Below are positions 20,945 through 32,600 of a stretch of DNA of 64,000 bases, piece after piece (position 1 is the first letter of the stretch; every line of letters begins with the position of its first letter). The notes beneath the pieces are model-generated. The model was not told the origin of the DNA. It saw nothing but the letters and a program-made list of their open reading frames with translations, and searched no databases. This DNA comes from Pholiota molesta (Eukaryota > Basidiomycota > Agaricomycetes > Agaricales > Strophariaceae). The stretch is taken from NCBI GenBank assembly GCA_014925825.1, contig JACGCK010000063.1, forward strand, positions 62,001 through 126,000. The letters are read 5' to 3'. The position numbers were made by a program, and so were the translations under genes.

Positions 20945-23819
20945 TTACGATGTTCGGTACGCCTGGAGCTCCTTGCCCCGGATCTCCGACAGGTTTCGGT
21001 AGTCCTCGAGCTCGCGCTGCACGTTCAGGAGCTCGTTCTGCAGTGTCGTCGCGTTCTCGCGGTGCCGGAGGCGGTCCTGGTCGATCTCGCGGTTCGCGTG
21101 TTTCAGATGGAGGTTGTCGCTCTCGGCGCGCTTTAGATCGCTCTGTAGGCGCTGGTTGTCAGCGAGGAACACCTGCGCGCCCGTGAGCTCCTTGCCCCGG
21201 ATCTCCGACAGGTTGCGGTAGTCCTCGAGCTCGCGCTGCACGTTCCGGAGCTCGTTCTGCAGCGTCGCCGCGTTCTCGCGGTGCCGGAGGCGCTCCAGGT
21301 CGTCCTCGCGGATCGCGTGTTTCAGGTGGAGGTTGTCGCTCTCGGCGCGCTTTAGATCGCTCTGTAGGCGCTGGTTGTCAGCGAGGAACACCTGCGCGCC
21401 CATGAGCTCCTTGCCCCGGATCTCCGACAGGTTGCGGTAGTCCTCGAGCTCGCGCTGCACGTTCCGGAGCTCGTTCTGCAGCGTCGCCGCGTTCTCGCGG
21501 TGCCGGAGGCGCTCCAGGTCGTCCTCGCGGATCGCGTGTTTCAGGTGGAGGTTGTCGCTCTCGGCGCGCTTTAGATCGCTCTGTAGGCGCTGGTTGTCAG
21601 CGAGGAACACCTGCGCGCCCATGAGCTCCTTGCCCCGGATCTCCGACAGGTTGCGGTAGTCCTCGAGCTCGCGCTGCACGTTCAGGAGCTCGTTCTGCAG
21701 CGTCGCCGCATTCTCGCGGTACCGGAGGCGCTCCTGGTCGATCTCGCGGTTCGCGTGCTTCAGGTGGCGGTTGTCGCTCTCGGCGCGCTTCAGGTCACTC
21801 TGCAGGCGCTGGTGGTCAGCAAGGAGCCGGTGGTACTTTTCCTCGCGGGCTGGATCGGAGGACGAGGTAGATGAAGGCAGAAATTTTCCTAGGTATCTAG
21901 CTCGACTAGAATCAGGTCCGGAGAGGCTACTATGAGGAGGAACGGGAGGAGGTTCTTTAGCATTGGAAGCCGGGCGCGGCTCGCGAGGGTGGCCGTCTTG
22001 TCTACCTGCACTACCCCCAGCTGCAGCTGATAATGTAGGCTTCGAAACTCTGCTTTGCACAAAGTGGTCCAGATAGAAGGAGACGGCACCGTCCGATACT
22101 GCTTTACTTCTGTTCAAGGGAAAATGTGAGTAATGTCAAGAAGAGACGCTGTAGTAACGGCACAAACACATGGCTGTCAGGCCGGAGGACGTTGAAGCCG
22201 GCGGGCTCGAGCGCAGCGTGGACCAGATTGAACATGTAATTGTTGGCGGCAAAGCCTCCTACAAGAACAACATGCTAAAGAGGACACAGTATGATACATC
22301 TGTGAAATATGAAAATATACAGGGCAGCCACTAACAGAGATTGGTTTGGCCGAGGTCGTTTTTTGATCCATCACGGCGTTGATAATACAGTCAATAGAAG
22401 GCTTGAAAAACGATGCCACATCCATCCTGGGCATTGTTTAGGCGGTAATCATTGAAAAGGCGAAAAGAAACGTACCCCAGCAGCTTAAGCTGTCCGAAAC
22501 GAATGTTATAGGCAGCATCATTGTCTCTGGTAGAACCAAACTTGATGTATTGATCATCTTCCGCAATTATGAACCGCTGTTTCGTAGTCTTATCAAAGCA
22601 GTGAACGATGTGGTCGATATCGTCAACAAAGGGGGATTCAGCCAGATAGTCTACGTGGTCACGACCATGATTAATGAAGCAACTGCGAAACGTATGAGGA
22701 AGTTACGAACTCTGAAGGAACTGACGAGCGTGGATGGTGACGAATACAGACCCATAAAAATGAGCTAGATCAGGATTAGATTTAAATTTTTAGATAAGTA
22801 GTAGGAAAGACAACTGACATCGGGGAGGTGCCATTTCTTCAAACACGGCCTTTGATGCTGATACATTCCTGCTATACGAACCGACATCAATAGTACCTCC
22901 TCCTGCATCGACAATTATCACACCGTCACCGTTCTGTGCAACATCCTAGTAAGCTTCGCGGCAACGCAGAGCGTGTTTGAAGGCGTACCTTCATCGCGCC
23001 CTCTGGGAGCCCATTCTGGATAGCAAAGTGCAGACTGGCCTCTCCCTCGGTGACGAACGAGAGCCGCGCATGTCCGACGGACGTATCTGGGATGAGTCCC
23101 CCACGAACAGCAGCTTTGCGCATCTCTGACTGCTCTGTGCCCTCCCAGCCGTTGGGGTGCGACAGCACGAAGTCGATCTCGTCCTTCACGGATGCCCAGA
23201 GGACAGCGCCGTTCGCATGCGTCTCCTGAATGTAGCTTGACGCACATTTGAAGAGGTAGGCCAGGAAGTCGGCGAAGACCTCGACGACTGTCTTGTTGAG
23301 TGGCAGGGGCTGGACCTCTGATAGTAGGTGGAGTTTGAACCTGTTGCCATGTCGCGTACACCGTCAGCATGTCGTCTTTGATCAAGTTGAAGACGTTCTA
23401 CGCACCACTCGACCTTGACCCATTTCTCCTCCTCTGCCTGCACATAGATGACTTCGCTCGCGGCTTCGGCACCGACAGCTCGTATCTTCCCACTTTGATC
23501 ATAGTAGACGATAGTCGGGATCTTCGATGCGCCATTGACTTGCTCTTGCGCAGGGAATCTAAACGTTCCACGTCAACACGACCGCATCGACTAGCCAACC
23601 TCAGAGCGCCACTAGAGCCACTTAACTTACCTAGTTACACCCTTGATTTCCGGTACTTCCCCTGGATCAAGCACGCTACAAGAGGATGCTAATCAGTTTA
23701 GCGCCCATCGTCGCAATGAATAATGCCTACCTGTACGATATACCACTGTATGAAGTTCCAATATCAAAGGCGAGGACGAGCTTTTGGCGACGACCCTTAT
23801 ACGCAGACCGGGATGGCAT
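20945..23819 (-). CDS. Hsp70-like ATPase domain fused to repeated coiled coil (copy D)
   Basis: About 10 exons, roughly 770 residues. ATG at 23819 gives RQKLVLAFDIGTSYSGISY, then KIPTIVYYDQSGKIRAVG, FVLSHPNGWEGTEQ, VDAGGGTIDVGSY and HVVLVGGFAANNYMF, so the ATPase core looks intact. Exon 4 lacks about 12 residues (IPGAGREV...) seen in copy B. The last exon (about 22113-20945) starts SKAVSDGAVSFYLDHFVQSR. It changes near 22033 from Hsp70 sequence to AAGGSAGRQDGHPREPRPAS, which matches the proline-rich linker of coiled-coil gene 3. Four 73-residue coiled-coil repeats follow, then LQAYRTS and a stop at 20945. The Hsp70 C-terminus and the conserved tail of the coiled-coil family are both absent. 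The fusion lies within one open exon, so it is genomic and not a gene-model artefact. Assembly error is the main alternative. Confidence 0.8.
20967..21842 (-). repeat. Four tandem 219-bp coding repeats
   Basis: The word AGCTCCTTGCCCCGGATCTC recurs at 20967, 21186, 21405 and 21624, exactly 219 bases apart. Each unit encodes 73 residues including QRLQSDLKRAESDN and LEDYRNLSEIRGKEL. The two middle units appear identical by eye; the outer units differ at a few positions. Because 219 is a multiple of three, unit number can change without a frameshift. The donor-like gene at 24195-26170 has a single copy (around 25190-25390). Confidence 0.95.
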
Positions 23820-24194
23820 AGTGCAGATGTATGGGAAAGCCAGGGGGTGAAGGCGGCCATCCTATTTTTGTTCGCACCGTGCTATGTAGTAAGATCATTG
23901 TGGGCGACTTACATATGTTAGGTGATCAGAACGGCCTTTTTATTAGGATGATCGCAAGATGATCGCCTCATATTATTGTCCACCCCTTTTCTATTCACAA
24001 TCATCCTCAGCAGTCGCTCAGCCGAGTCTAAGTATACGCGATGGTAGACTTACCAGGTGCAAACATAGTGATTCGCGCTATCGATGAGACAATATGAAGA
24101 AATCCGAATACAAGCCAATCAGACCAATGTCCATGGCGTTCCCAAACCAGTGCAAAATATTCTACAATCATGACCCAGTCCTTTGCCTTGTGCA
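23820..24194. other. Upstream region of Hsp70 copy D
   Basis: No gene. A stretch near 23925-23955 (GAACGGCCTTT then a TATTAGGATG word) resembles 20880-20915 between the 3' ends of copies C and D (GAACGGCCTTT then TATTGGGATG). This suggests local duplication around this Hsp70 gene. Confidence 0.4.
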
Positions 24195-26170
24195 TCACTC
24201 GGCATGGGGAGTGCTTTTGCTCTTTTTCGGTCTACTAGGCGCGCTGGCCGGCTGCAGCAGCTCCTGCAGAGTGGACTGCAGGATGACCTTGGGCAATAGG
24301 ACGATGCGGGCCGCACCGCTGCGTGCCCCGCGCGACGACACATCGCACAGCCCAATGCCTGCAGTGCCGAGAATAGCCCCACCACCACCGCCGCCGCCGC
24401 CCCCACCGCCATCCTTCTTCCGCCGCCCGTCGTCCAGCGCATCCTCCATGCACTGCGGGTCGAATGGCGCCCCAGGGGCAGGGCAGTACACCTCGATGTC
24501 GGCCGATGTGAAGTGCTCACCGAGCGCGATGCGGATATCGAGGATCGCCTTGAAGATGGGCTTGAGCTGCTGCTCGAATGTGCTGGCCTTGTCCGGGCTG
24601 GAGAGCCCCCAGCCGGCGATGCCCATGATGTGTTGCAGGTTGTTGGTAAAGTCCCGCGTCCAGTTGTCCGATGAGGGGCGCGTGAGCGCATGCGTTATCG
24701 CCCGCCAGCGGCCTGATACAGCTTGTTCTTCTGTATGACGTTAAATTAGAAGGAGTTGTGCTCGTTAGCGGTGGTCTTGGAGGAGCAAAATGAAAATTTA
24801 CTACCTTTGCGTCTGATCTCTCCATAAGTGTTGCTCAAAAAATTGTTTATCTCTTCCGAGCCCTCATGCCAGCGCTCGATTTTTGCGCTGCAGAATTTCG
24901 CAAAATACATCTGCATGACGAGTTGCACGAGGATGGGATTAGGCTCTGGCTCGCTCGCAGTACTGACAAGTACCCTGGCAGCAGGCTCGCCGATCAGCGT
25001 ACACGTTGCATGGTACACGCTCTGCATTTCCGCTTCCGACTTCCACTGGGGCTGCATATGCATCAGCGAATCGGCGAACCACGCCGCCGCTTGGAAGGCC
25101 TCCTCATTGAGATCGCCGACCTTCTGGCTGAGCTCCGACGCCGAGAGCAGGTCCGCCTTGGTCAGGAACACCTGCGCGCCCATGAGCTCCTTGCCCCGGA
25201 TCTCCGACAGGTTGCGGTAGTCCTCGAGCTCGCGCTGCACGTTGCGGAGCTCGTTCTGCAGCGTCGCCGCGTTCTCGCGGTACCGGAGGCGCTCCTGGTC
25301 GATCTCGCGGTTCGCGTGCTTCAGGTGGCGGTTGTCGCTCTCGGCGCGCTTCAGGTCGCTCTGCAGGCGCTGGTTGTCAGCAAAGAGCCGGTGATATTCT
25401 TCTGTCGCTTTATCGCGGGCTGGATCAGGGGTCGAGGTAGATAAAGACATGAATTTTCCTAGGTATCTAGTACTGAGGCTTGGCATTCGACTGGAATCAG
25501 GTCCGGGGCGGCTACTATGAAGAGGAACTGCTTGAGCATTGGAAGCCGAGCGCGGCTCGCGAGGGAGGCCGGCTTGTCTGCCTGCACTACCCCCGGTTGC
25601 AGCTGCATGGTCAGCCTGCGATGCTTGGGATCTCGAAGTTGTATTGGATTGCTGTTTCTGTTCGGGCACTGGCGAATCTAGCTCAAAGAAATCTTCCTCC
25701 TCTGATGAATTCGACATTTGCGGGGGCAACGTCGACGGAGTCTGGGCGCTTGCCCTCGCAGAACTTGAACGGGCATCGTCTGTGGGTCTGTGGGTCTGTC
25801 GCGGGGGTAGAACATCGACAGAGGAATGCATGCGCGCCGAATCCCCCTGATCTCTGTGACGCGGGTTATCCTCCGTGTCGCGCCTGTACGTCGAGGACCT
25901 GTTTGGATCCCGCTCTTTCGTAGTTGTAGAGGAGCCTCCATGTCGATCACCACGCTCATGGTGCCCTGTACCTTGAGGTGTCAAAGGTCGGGGTTCGTTA
26001 AGGTTTCCACCATCGTTCAGAGTCGGTTTAGGTGGCTTTGGAGGTGGCCGATTATCAATAGAGTGAGAATGGGCATGCGACGAAGCATAGTTCGCGGGCT
26101 CAGCCTCATGTAACCTGGACGCCATGGTTCTACTGGAATCAATGTCCGGCGCGGCGTTGGAAGCAGGCAT
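24195..26170 (-). CDS. Coiled-coil paralogue 3, proline-rich N-terminus
   Basis: Two exons, 26170-24805 and 24730-24195, with a 74-base GTAGTA...CAG intron; 633 residues. Residues 1-240 are disordered, rich in Pro, Ser and His (PPPKPPKP). A short coiled coil follows (QRLQSDLKRAESDN ... LEDYRNLSEIRGKEL) and is nearly identical to the repeats in Hsp70 copy D. The conserved family tail comes next: EEAFQAAAWFADSL, PILVQLVMQMYFAKF, GEIRRK at the splice, EEQAVSGRWRAIT, then LLPKVILQSTLQELL. A run of about 12 glycines interrupts the tail near 24370-24410, encoded by a simple GC-rich triplet repeat. The EEQAVSGRWR motif at the exon 2 start is shared exactly with paralogue 1. Function unknown. Confidence 0.85.
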
Positions 26171-26368
26171 GGGTTGCGGTTGGATGACCAGTGGAGGCGG
26201 AGAAGGTCGTGGTGGGAAGTAAGAGCCTCATTGATAGTATAGGCGCTTATTTGGACTGTTCGTCCCTGCGAAAGGCTGTTCAACGGCAGCGCCGAATTAC
26301 AGTTCGATGATCAATTAATCGCTGATCATCAAGATAAGATTTAGATAAGGCTCATTGGATGTTCAGGC

Positions 26369-26390
26369 CATGGTTGGACGTCCAACCATG
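26369..26390. promoter_or_regulatory. Perfect 22-bp palindrome upstream of coiled-coil gene 3
   Basis: Half-site CATGGTTGGAC is followed directly by its exact reverse complement, about 200 bases upstream of the start at 26170. It has the form of a binding site for a dimeric regulator. No factor is known to me for this word. Confidence 0.5.
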
Positions 26391-26617
26391 TTCTAATGCC
26401 CATCGCTAATCATGCTGTCGACGAAGGCTTATAGCGTGATAAAAAGCTAATAATTATTGCGAATGATTGTCCAGTGAGCAGCAATGAAGAGTAACATGAT
26501 GGCTAGGTGGATTAATTAAGATCGGGACAAGGATGCCTCAGGTATACATACTACAGGATCGTGGGGGTGGTGGTTATCAATATTGGAACATAATGCTTGG
26601 GTTGGGGGGGAAGGGTA

Positions 26618-29600
26618 TTAATTATGGGTATATTGGCTTCCATTTTCGAATGATGGTTCGTCGTCATGTGAGTCGTGCATGGGTTCATAGGTTTCTTCTT
26701 CCTCCTCCTCTTCGTCCTCTTCTAAGATGGCGGAATCGACATCGACATCGTCTTCAGAATGTGGCTCCTCTCCTTCAGGATCGGCATCGGCGAAGAGGAA
26801 ATGGAACTAGCAGAAGATTTAGCTTCCTTGCTCGTTGGTTCAGAAAATTGCAGATACGAACATGGGTAATAAGGGCCTTGACTAGTTTATGAGAAAGTCC
26901 CATATTATTCAAGATCATCACGAAATCGTTCTGAGGCGCCCTCAAAAGATTAGGGCTGAAGACGATAGCCAACGCTTCGGCGGTCATATGGTTGTATTCC
27001 TCATAATCTGTGACCCTACAAGACATTCAGAACCAATAAAGAAACACTTCCAGAATGCAACGTACTTGTCAAGATGCTCTGATACTCGGCGAAGAATATC
27101 AAAGTTAGGTTGAGGAAGGGCTTGAATGACGTTGCGAATGCTAATCAGGCGGTCATCCAGATTTTCTTGTCCTGCAGGGTAATTGAGCAACAGGCATTGA
27201 AATCTATGGAATCAACGTACTCATTGCTTCCATCACATCGTGGTAAGAAGATGGCGGAAATACTGGTTCTGGAAGGACACGGAACCAAGATTTGACCAAG
27301 TCGCAGAGAGCATGGACGTCTGTCGTTGGTCTGATAGGATGTTCACCCCTGTTGTATGCCTCTTTGAGAGCGTTAATTTCTGTGGAGGCGCCAGCAATTC
27401 GGTCTGATGGCGTAACATTAGGATCAACTTGATTGTATAAGGGAGAGCAGAGATATAGGGACGTACATATGCCGACTTCGTTCAAACCGCGGGCTTCTAT
27501 CTCAGCCAGGCATTCCTCAATTATTACAGGAACAGTTCCAGGCGGAATATGTTCGCCACCAGCCTCTCTTCGTAACAGAAATTCGAGTTCGACAGCAAAG
27601 ACTATAGAAAGCTTATCAGACAATGACAAGCTCAAGATTGCAACATAACTTACCAGCTTTGGGATCGCGCGAAGCAACAATTGGGTGGTGGTGAATATGA
27701 TCAGCAATCTGGGGTTTGGGAGAATTGCCAAGGTATGTAAGGCGCCGTTTCGCAGCTATCTTCGTGACACGAGAGATAGTTTCGAGCCATTTCGTCATCT
27801 CGCGCTTACTGGTAGCCTGCAGGAGATAATGGCCGCCGTCTTCGGTATCAAGCTGGAAAGTATATGATCGCTCGTTGTTGATGAACTGCGCAACTTGCGC
27901 ATCCATGACGCTGAGCACGAGAGACGGTTTTCCGGTCGACGAGAAATCCAGCTTCGAGGGGGTCCGCCTGAGGCCAGTGGATGGTGCAGTATCGGAAACG
28001 AAAGCACTGGAAATAGGTCGCATGAAATTCAAAAACGCCGACATACTCTTCTTATTGCGGTGCTGCTTCTGCGCGCTCGAGAGGGGTTTACGCGGTCGCA
28101 TGGCTTTGTTGAGCAAATCATCACGGCGTTCATTCTTGCTTTGTTCCTGAAGCTTTTCCCTCTGGAGACGTGTTCGGAGCGCTTTATCTCGGCGATTCTT
28201 CTCGATCTGGATGGCCACGACCTTGTTAAACGGTCGTATAGCCTTCTTGGTCGACCCTCCGCTCATACTTGGCGTCGCGGCCTCCCTAAATGCCTCTTCC
28301 TTGATGCCGCGATGATCGAACTGTAGGTTAAGGACCTCCTTCTCAATGTTATTGAGACGTTCGAAGCCACGTCTATGGACTTCTTCTGATGCAGCGTTTT
28401 TGCGAGCTGATGGAAGACAAGACGATTTGCTGATCAGATTACAGAGATGCCTAAGACAGAAATTAGATTACACCCGAATACCACTAGATCTTCTCGAATT
28501 GTACTGACCTGCGTTTATCGAAATTTACGAGGCTTTGGCCTTCGTGAGAAGAAGCCTCTATGATATCTGGCGTAGCAATAATTTCCAGCATACGTTCCAA
28601 GAGCCACCCCATGTCTACTGTTAACGAATCCACTGACGATGTTGATTGCACATAGGGGCGATGCAACAATGCAGCTAGAGATTCACAAGAGGCACCTCGG
28701 CCAATGGCGATACCCTGCCATGCGCGATGATGCATGCGACTCTCTACACTCAACAGAGCGGAGGTCGCTACCGCCTCGACAAATGACCGCACGCATGGCT
28801 GATCCATCAACTGAGGCGTCGAAGGCGTCTCCGTATTTCGCAATCGAGCGACCTCTATCACCTGCACAAGGAGCTCCATGCGGGCCTGTCTTGCACGCAG
28901 GCCGATTCGAGGAGCCACCAGCTTGGCCACGAGCCATTTGCGTATGATTGCATAAGCTCGGATGCAGCTGCGCACGCCGGGTGGAAGTAGTCGATACAAC
29001 GCATCTTGCGTCAACTCGGAGATTAGAGACGACGGCTCGACCTCTTGTATATGGGTATAGATGGTTTGGATCTCGACTAGCTCTTCGATAGACCCGGCGT
29101 CCCGAGATGAGAACCAGCCCGTGCGATCTGAGCTCTGCACTTCGAGTAGATCCGCAGTTATATAAAGGTCCTATCCACATTATTAGAGATACTACAGAAA
29201 AAGAACGTGTAAAATGGACATACCTCCTGAGTGACGTTACTGAATGCTGCGCTGAACATCCCATCTAAATTTTCCACGAAGCTTTCGGGATCCATTCGGT
29301 CAAAATCAGGTGGGTCTCGGGTACTGATATTGCGCGTTCGCGCGCCCCTGCTGGGTTGGGATCGCTGGTGTAGTCCATGAGAAATAGTAGGTCGCATAGT
29401 CTGTGATGTGAAAGTCGACTTCACAGATCGCAACGTTTCGGTTAACGATTCCCAAGCCTTTTGGACAGCCGGAGCGCCGAGCATCGTAGATTTGAAGACG
29501 AGATGATCTGAACGACTCTCCAAAAATGTACGGACAGCATGATACAGTTGAACATCATCTAAGATGTCTTGCGCACCGCCGCCGATCGTCAGCCACTCCT

Positions 29601-32600
29601 TGATCGTGACTAGAACTTCGCTCCGTTTATCTGCTACCAAGAGATAGTCGGCGATCGACGGAGAGCCACCCAGTGGTTGCGAGGTGATGTAGATCTTGCG
29701 TAAAAGCTGAAGAAACGGTAAGAATGTTGTCGAAGCAGTAACAAGAAGAAAAAATACCTCAAAGAAGACAACAGGGGTGACAAAACTGCGATATACATTC
29801 CACCATACACGAGAAAATTCCGTACGGTCCACCACCAATTCGCGAGTCATGCCTTCTCGAAGAGACATTTCGCCATTGTCGTCCGCAACGGAAACAGACA
29901 TATTCTCCAGGCCATGCACGAGGATACTGACCAAGTTGTTTAGGGTTCCAGCTTGAACGACTACCCGAAGTGGTGGGTCAGATGAGGGCTCAACCGTGAC
30001 GAAGTTTGCGCGATTGAGGTGCGAGACGGAGGGTAGAGAACTGCGGCGAGCCATGCTGGTTTTCCGCTCCAATCCTTGAGACGAACTGGGCTTTACGCGG
30101 ATGGACGGGTTCCGACTCAAAGATTTCTCTGTGCCTTGTTCGATAGAGGAGCTCGGAGGACGTGATGGTGCCCGAGACGACGGCCGGGAATTAGGAGCGG
30201 ACTCGAATCCTCCACTTTGCACTATTAGCAAAAGATTGCCGTTGTATACCGAAATTGCCGTGCCGCCATGGCCCATAATAAGCCGCTTGGTGAAATCTTG
30301 ATTGGAATCAAGACTCTGGAGTTGACGACCTGCCTCCTGGCGAAGTTGAGCATCGAGACTTCGCAGGTATTGAAAATCGGCCGTTTCGCTGTCGAGTCGG
30401 GCCCTGACGAGCTTCGATCTGTCCACCAGAGTCAGCGTTGGGAGTGGGTCGGGGAAGAGCAACGGTAGCAAAGATGTAGAATGGGCCTGAATGGAATTTG
30501 CCTTAGTCCAGAAGTGCGGCTCGAAAAGACCTCGCCGACGAGGCTCTGCGGCGAGAGAGAGAGACATAAACTGTTCCACCCTATCGAAAATCAGTAAAGA
30601 TTCTGCTTAGAAAAAAAACAGAGAAGGATAAACTCACCTTTGCATTTTGACAGCCAGGCCACTCATACCACCTCCTTCGACAGCCATTTCCCGCCAGAAA
30701 GCGACCAACTTGCGTACGTCATCGCTTATCTCGTTCTCGGCCACATACGTCTTTCGCGGGCATAGCAGGAAGGTCCTCCTGAAATCCTCGAATAAGGATC
30801 TTGCTCGTGAAATGCCGTCCATCTGTAACATCGAATCAGCAGGTTCCACACGTGCTTTCGCCAACTCTTCCATCGCGCGCGCTTTGACGTCGCCTCCCCA
30901 AGGTGTCACTTGCGGATGCCCGACGGTCGCAGTAGCAGCGTCGTGTCCGAAATGCGACCAGGATTCGATTGCCGCGAGTGCTTGCAGATTGACGCGTTTC
31001 CACGCCTTGTCCAGACGAGCGACGGGCCGCGAGCAAAGGGCAGCCGATATCGCGCGCCACGAACACTCATCGCCCGCTGCACGGCACAGCTCGCCCACGC
31101 GCGCCCAGACGGAGATCAGCTCCGAGCGCGAATGCGTCCGCGACGTCTGCTGGCTACTCGGGTCTTCTGACCGGCGTCCAGGCGAGTTCGGAGGTGGGTT
31201 GGCGTAGCTTTGCCCGCTCGAGGTGTCCGCGCCCAGGATTTGCAAGAGCAGGAGCTTCGTCAACCAATGTGGATGGTCGTCGCTGCCGAAGAGAGATAGG
31301 AGATGGGAGGAGAAATCCGGCGACTGCTCCTCTTGTTCCTCTTTGGAGATGTCGCTGCCGAGAATAGATTCGGCGCTGATGTTGTCAGGGCACTGGTCCA
31401 TAATCGAACGATGGAAAAACGTCAAGCTTCTTGCGAGTAGATGAGGGTCGAAATACAAGAGCATGTCGCGCGTCAGACCCTCCTCCTTCAACGCAGCCCA
31501 CGGCGATCGGCTGCCAGGAGGTGCCAAACCACCTCTTGGCGAAGTTGGGTGGTCCATCCTATACTCTTGGTCCTTTGGAAGAAATAGAGCATCCATCAGC
31601 GAAATCGTTTTGTCGGCGTCGTCAGGTCGAGGCGAAAAGGTGTTGATATTAGGAGAATCACTGCCCACAGTTACAGAAAGGTTGTAAACGGCTTGCGTAG
31701 ATGGTGATGTTGTCAACGTTGGAGGACCGCCGGCGTCTTGCGCACTGAGAGATGCATCTGGAATTGTGTCGCGTTTCCACTCGTCCCACCCAGAAACATC
31801 AACAGGTTGGCCATGGTATCGAAGGTATTCATTCGCAAGCCTGGCGACACGTATTTTCGCGTCTTCGCGAGCATCTTCCTCGGCTCCGCTGACAAGGTAG
31901 GAGCAGCACCTCAAAAACTCGGCCTCAAACGTCTGTCGGCCCACAATCGACGGGATGGAACAGATAACGGACGACGCAAAGTCATGCCACCGAGCTTGCT
32001 CGCTCGCTTTCAGACTAGCATCGTCGTCCTGCGAAGCCTCGGCTGTATCCTCGGATGGCGGCGTCGTCAGAAGCGTCGTCGCAAAGACGGCTTCGTGAAT
32101 GAGGGCTTCAAACGTCCCCTTCTCGATCATTCCAGCGTCATCACGAAATAAATCAGGGTGCGTTCGCCTGCCCCAATAAGCCCTCTTCTTCCTGCCCACC
32201 GCGCTAACGTTGCCATCTTCCCGCCCCTTGGCTTTGCGAGCTCGTCCAGAGGCGTCCCAGTCCTCCGCGAGGTTGGCTGACACGTCGGAGTTATTGGGCT
32301 CTTCGTCTTCTTCGTCGGTGGGAGGGACGAGCCCAACAGGAAATAGTTCCTTGATCGCGTTCGCCCTATCGCCTGGAGGCTTGTAGAAATACAGTTTAGA
32401 CCCTTTGAGTTCTAGCTTGAAGGGCTTCCAGCCCTTCGATAGTGACACGCTAGCGGCGTGGTTGAAGTTCGGTGGTACATCCGCTAGGCGGTTGATGAAT
32501 CCGCTGTGGAACACGATCTGAGAGGACCGTTTCGGGTCAGGAATGTCTTCCTCCAGGTGCTCCGGCTCCGGTTCGATGATGGTTGGAGGTGGAAGGAGAG

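Noticed and set aside
20967..21842. Regular repeats that could suggest a CRISPR or satellite array
   Set aside because: Units are directly adjacent, in frame and encode one continuous coiled coil; the organism is a eukaryote.
24094..24738. A 214-codon plus-strand frame with a proline run
   Set aside because: Antisense of exon 2 of coiled-coil gene 3; the proline run mirrors its glycine run.
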